From an uncultured Lachnospiraceae bacterium (GTDB lineage Bacteria > Bacillota > Clostridia > Lachnospirales > Lachnospiraceae): a stretch of DNA of 6,834 bases. Positions 5,864-6,834 of this stretch are shown in pieces (the stretch's first letter is position 1; each line of letters opens with the position of its first letter). Both the position numbers and the translations under genes were made by a program. Under the pieces are notes generated by a model, which did no database searches, was not told the DNA's origin, and worked only from the letters and a program-made list of their open reading frames with translations. Where the stretch lies: positions 1 through 6,834 of the forward strand of contig CALYVE010000092.1 in the NCBI GenBank assembly GCA_945492935.1, given 5' to 3'.

Positions 5864-6834
5864 TTAGTATAATTCTTTTGCGTCTACTTCTTCAACAACA
5901 TCATCCATAAGCGAAATAACGGATACTTTGTTTTCGTCGATAAAATGATATATTCCGGAAAAATGCATTTTCTTCGAATATGCAATATAATCATCTAACG
6001 TATGTTTTGTTGATTTACGGATAAGTTCAATCTTTTTACCCTTTGCACGAAGTGCTGTCGCTAATGTAATTGCTTCTTTTTGATTTGATTGTTCATATAA
6101 AACAAGAATATTGGAATAATCAATTGCAACTTCAATTTTGTTACGATTAATTGCATTCATCAAATCATCCACATAAATTGCAAAGCCGACAGAAGGAGCA
6201 TCCTTTCCGAATTTAGCCATAAGATTATTATATCTTCCGCCCTTTACAATCGCATCACCCGTTCCATATGTATAACCACGAAATACAATGCCGGTGTAAT
6301 AGTTATATCTGTTAAGCATTGATAAATCAAAACCAACATAATCTGTATATCCATAGCTTTCCAAAGCCGTATAGACCTTTTTGAGACGGTCAATTGCTGT
6401 AAGCGATGCTTGATTTGTGACGTAAGAGGCCGCGCGTTCAAGCATCTCTAAACCACCAAATAATGAATCAAAACTTGCGAGTGCAGTCTTTGTCTTCTCT
6501 GGAATCGGAAGCTTTGAAACATATTCAGAAAGACCAAAGAAGTTTTTCATGTGGATATACTCACGAATTTTTCCTTCTGTTTCTTCATCAATACCAGCCT
6601 CTGCTATCATTCCTTTGAAATATTCAACCTCACCGATTTCAATTTGGAATTCTTTAAGCCCAACTTCTTTTAAGCAACTGACTACACAAGCTATGATTTC
6701 TGCATCGGCTGCCGAACTATCGTCATTAATCAGCTCTCCGCCAATCTGTGTGAACTCGCTGAGCTTTCCCTGATGCTGATGTGCATTGATGAATGTATTT
6801 CCCTCGTAGCAAAGACGAATCGGTAATTCTTCAT
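5864..6834 (-). CDS. hisZ: ATP phosphoribosyltransferase regulatory subunit HisZ, N-terminus cut by window edge
   Basis: HisZ is a histidyl-tRNA-synthetase paralogue that does not charge tRNA. It joins short-form HisG to make an active, histidine-inhibited ATP phosphoribosyltransferase. The frame is open from 6834 to the TAA at 5864, giving 322 whole codons; about 70-100 N-terminal residues are missing, judging from family length. Its first ATG in the window (6610) is internal: the 74 codons before it read as conserved HisZ sequence, with ELPIRLCYEGNTF and the motif-2-like QGKLSEFTQIGGELIN. Further on are RYNYYTGIVFRGYTYGTGDA (visible residues 175-194), matching the histidine-binding loop region of HisRS, and GGRYNNLMAKFGKDAPSVGFAI (197-218), the motif 3 region. 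The C-terminal part beyond about 225 is alpha/beta-like. HisRS itself is the main alternative, but the position next to a short HisG, 13 bases upstream of it, argues strongly for HisZ. Confidence 0.94.
   Translation of the reverse strand, partial: EELPIRLCYEGNTFINAHQHQGKLSEFTQIGGELINDDSSAADAEIIACVVSCLKEVGLKEFQIEIGEVEYFKGMIAEAGIDEETEGKIREYIHMKNFFGLSEYVSKLPIPEKTKTALASFDSLFGGLEMLERAASYVTNQASLTAIDRLKKVYTALESYGYTDYVGFDLSMLNRYNYYTGIVFRGYTYGTGDAIVKGGRYNNLMAKFGKDAPSVGFAIYVDDLMNAINRNKIEVAIDYSNILVLYEQSNQKEAITLATALRAKGKKIELIRKSTKHTLDDYIAYSKKMHFSGIYHFIDENKVSVISLMDDVVEEVDAKELY

Noticed and set aside
5864..6610. A short 248-residue protein starting at the ATG at 6610
   Set aside because: The frame is open to the window edge and the upstream codons encode conserved HisZ sequence, so the ATG is an internal methionine.
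1..6834. Mobile elements, CRISPR arrays, tRNA/rRNA genes, defence genes
   Set aside because: Nearly all of the window is occupied by conserved coding sequence. No repeats with regular spacing, transposase motifs or RNA gene signatures were seen.

Overview
This is an ordinary, compact, co-oriented housekeeping block from a moderately AT-rich Gram-positive anaerobe. The likely source is the Clostridia, plausibly Lachnospiraceae. That is inferred from strong AGGAGG-type ribosome binding sites, the HisZ plus short-form HisG pair, a clostridial-style cysteine-rich AlaRS and very tight gene packing. No species can be named from the sequence alone. All genes lie on the minus strand, so transcription runs from high to low coordinates.

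In transcription order the window holds hisZ (5' end cut off by the window edge), hisG (short form), hisD, a 58-base gap with a good candidate promoter, hisB, hisI (cyclohydrolase domain only), an unlisted 42-residue single-pass membrane microprotein, and alaS. Apart from the hisD-hisB gap, genes are 1 to 24 bases apart, which fits one polycistronic message. The last 42 bases after alaS show no convincing terminator.

Function: HisZ and HisG form the ATP phosphoribosyltransferase that starts histidine synthesis. HisI opens the ring of phosphoribosyl-AMP (step 3), HisB dehydrates imidazole glycerol phosphate, and HisD makes the last two oxidations to L-histidine. hisE, hisA, hisH, hisF, hisC and the histidinol-phosphatase gene are not here and must lie elsewhere if the pathway is complete. 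alaS encodes alanyl-tRNA synthetase, and the microprotein is almost translationally coupled to it.

Several starts were corrected from ribosome binding site spacing: alaS starts at a GTG (2739), hisB at 3847, hisI at 3244 and hisD at 5195. The hisZ reading frame stays open to the right edge. I found no mobile element, CRISPR array, RNA gene, defence system or clear novel system. The items most worth a second look are the microprotein, alaS attached to the his operon with no room for its own T-box leader, and the internal promoter before hisB.
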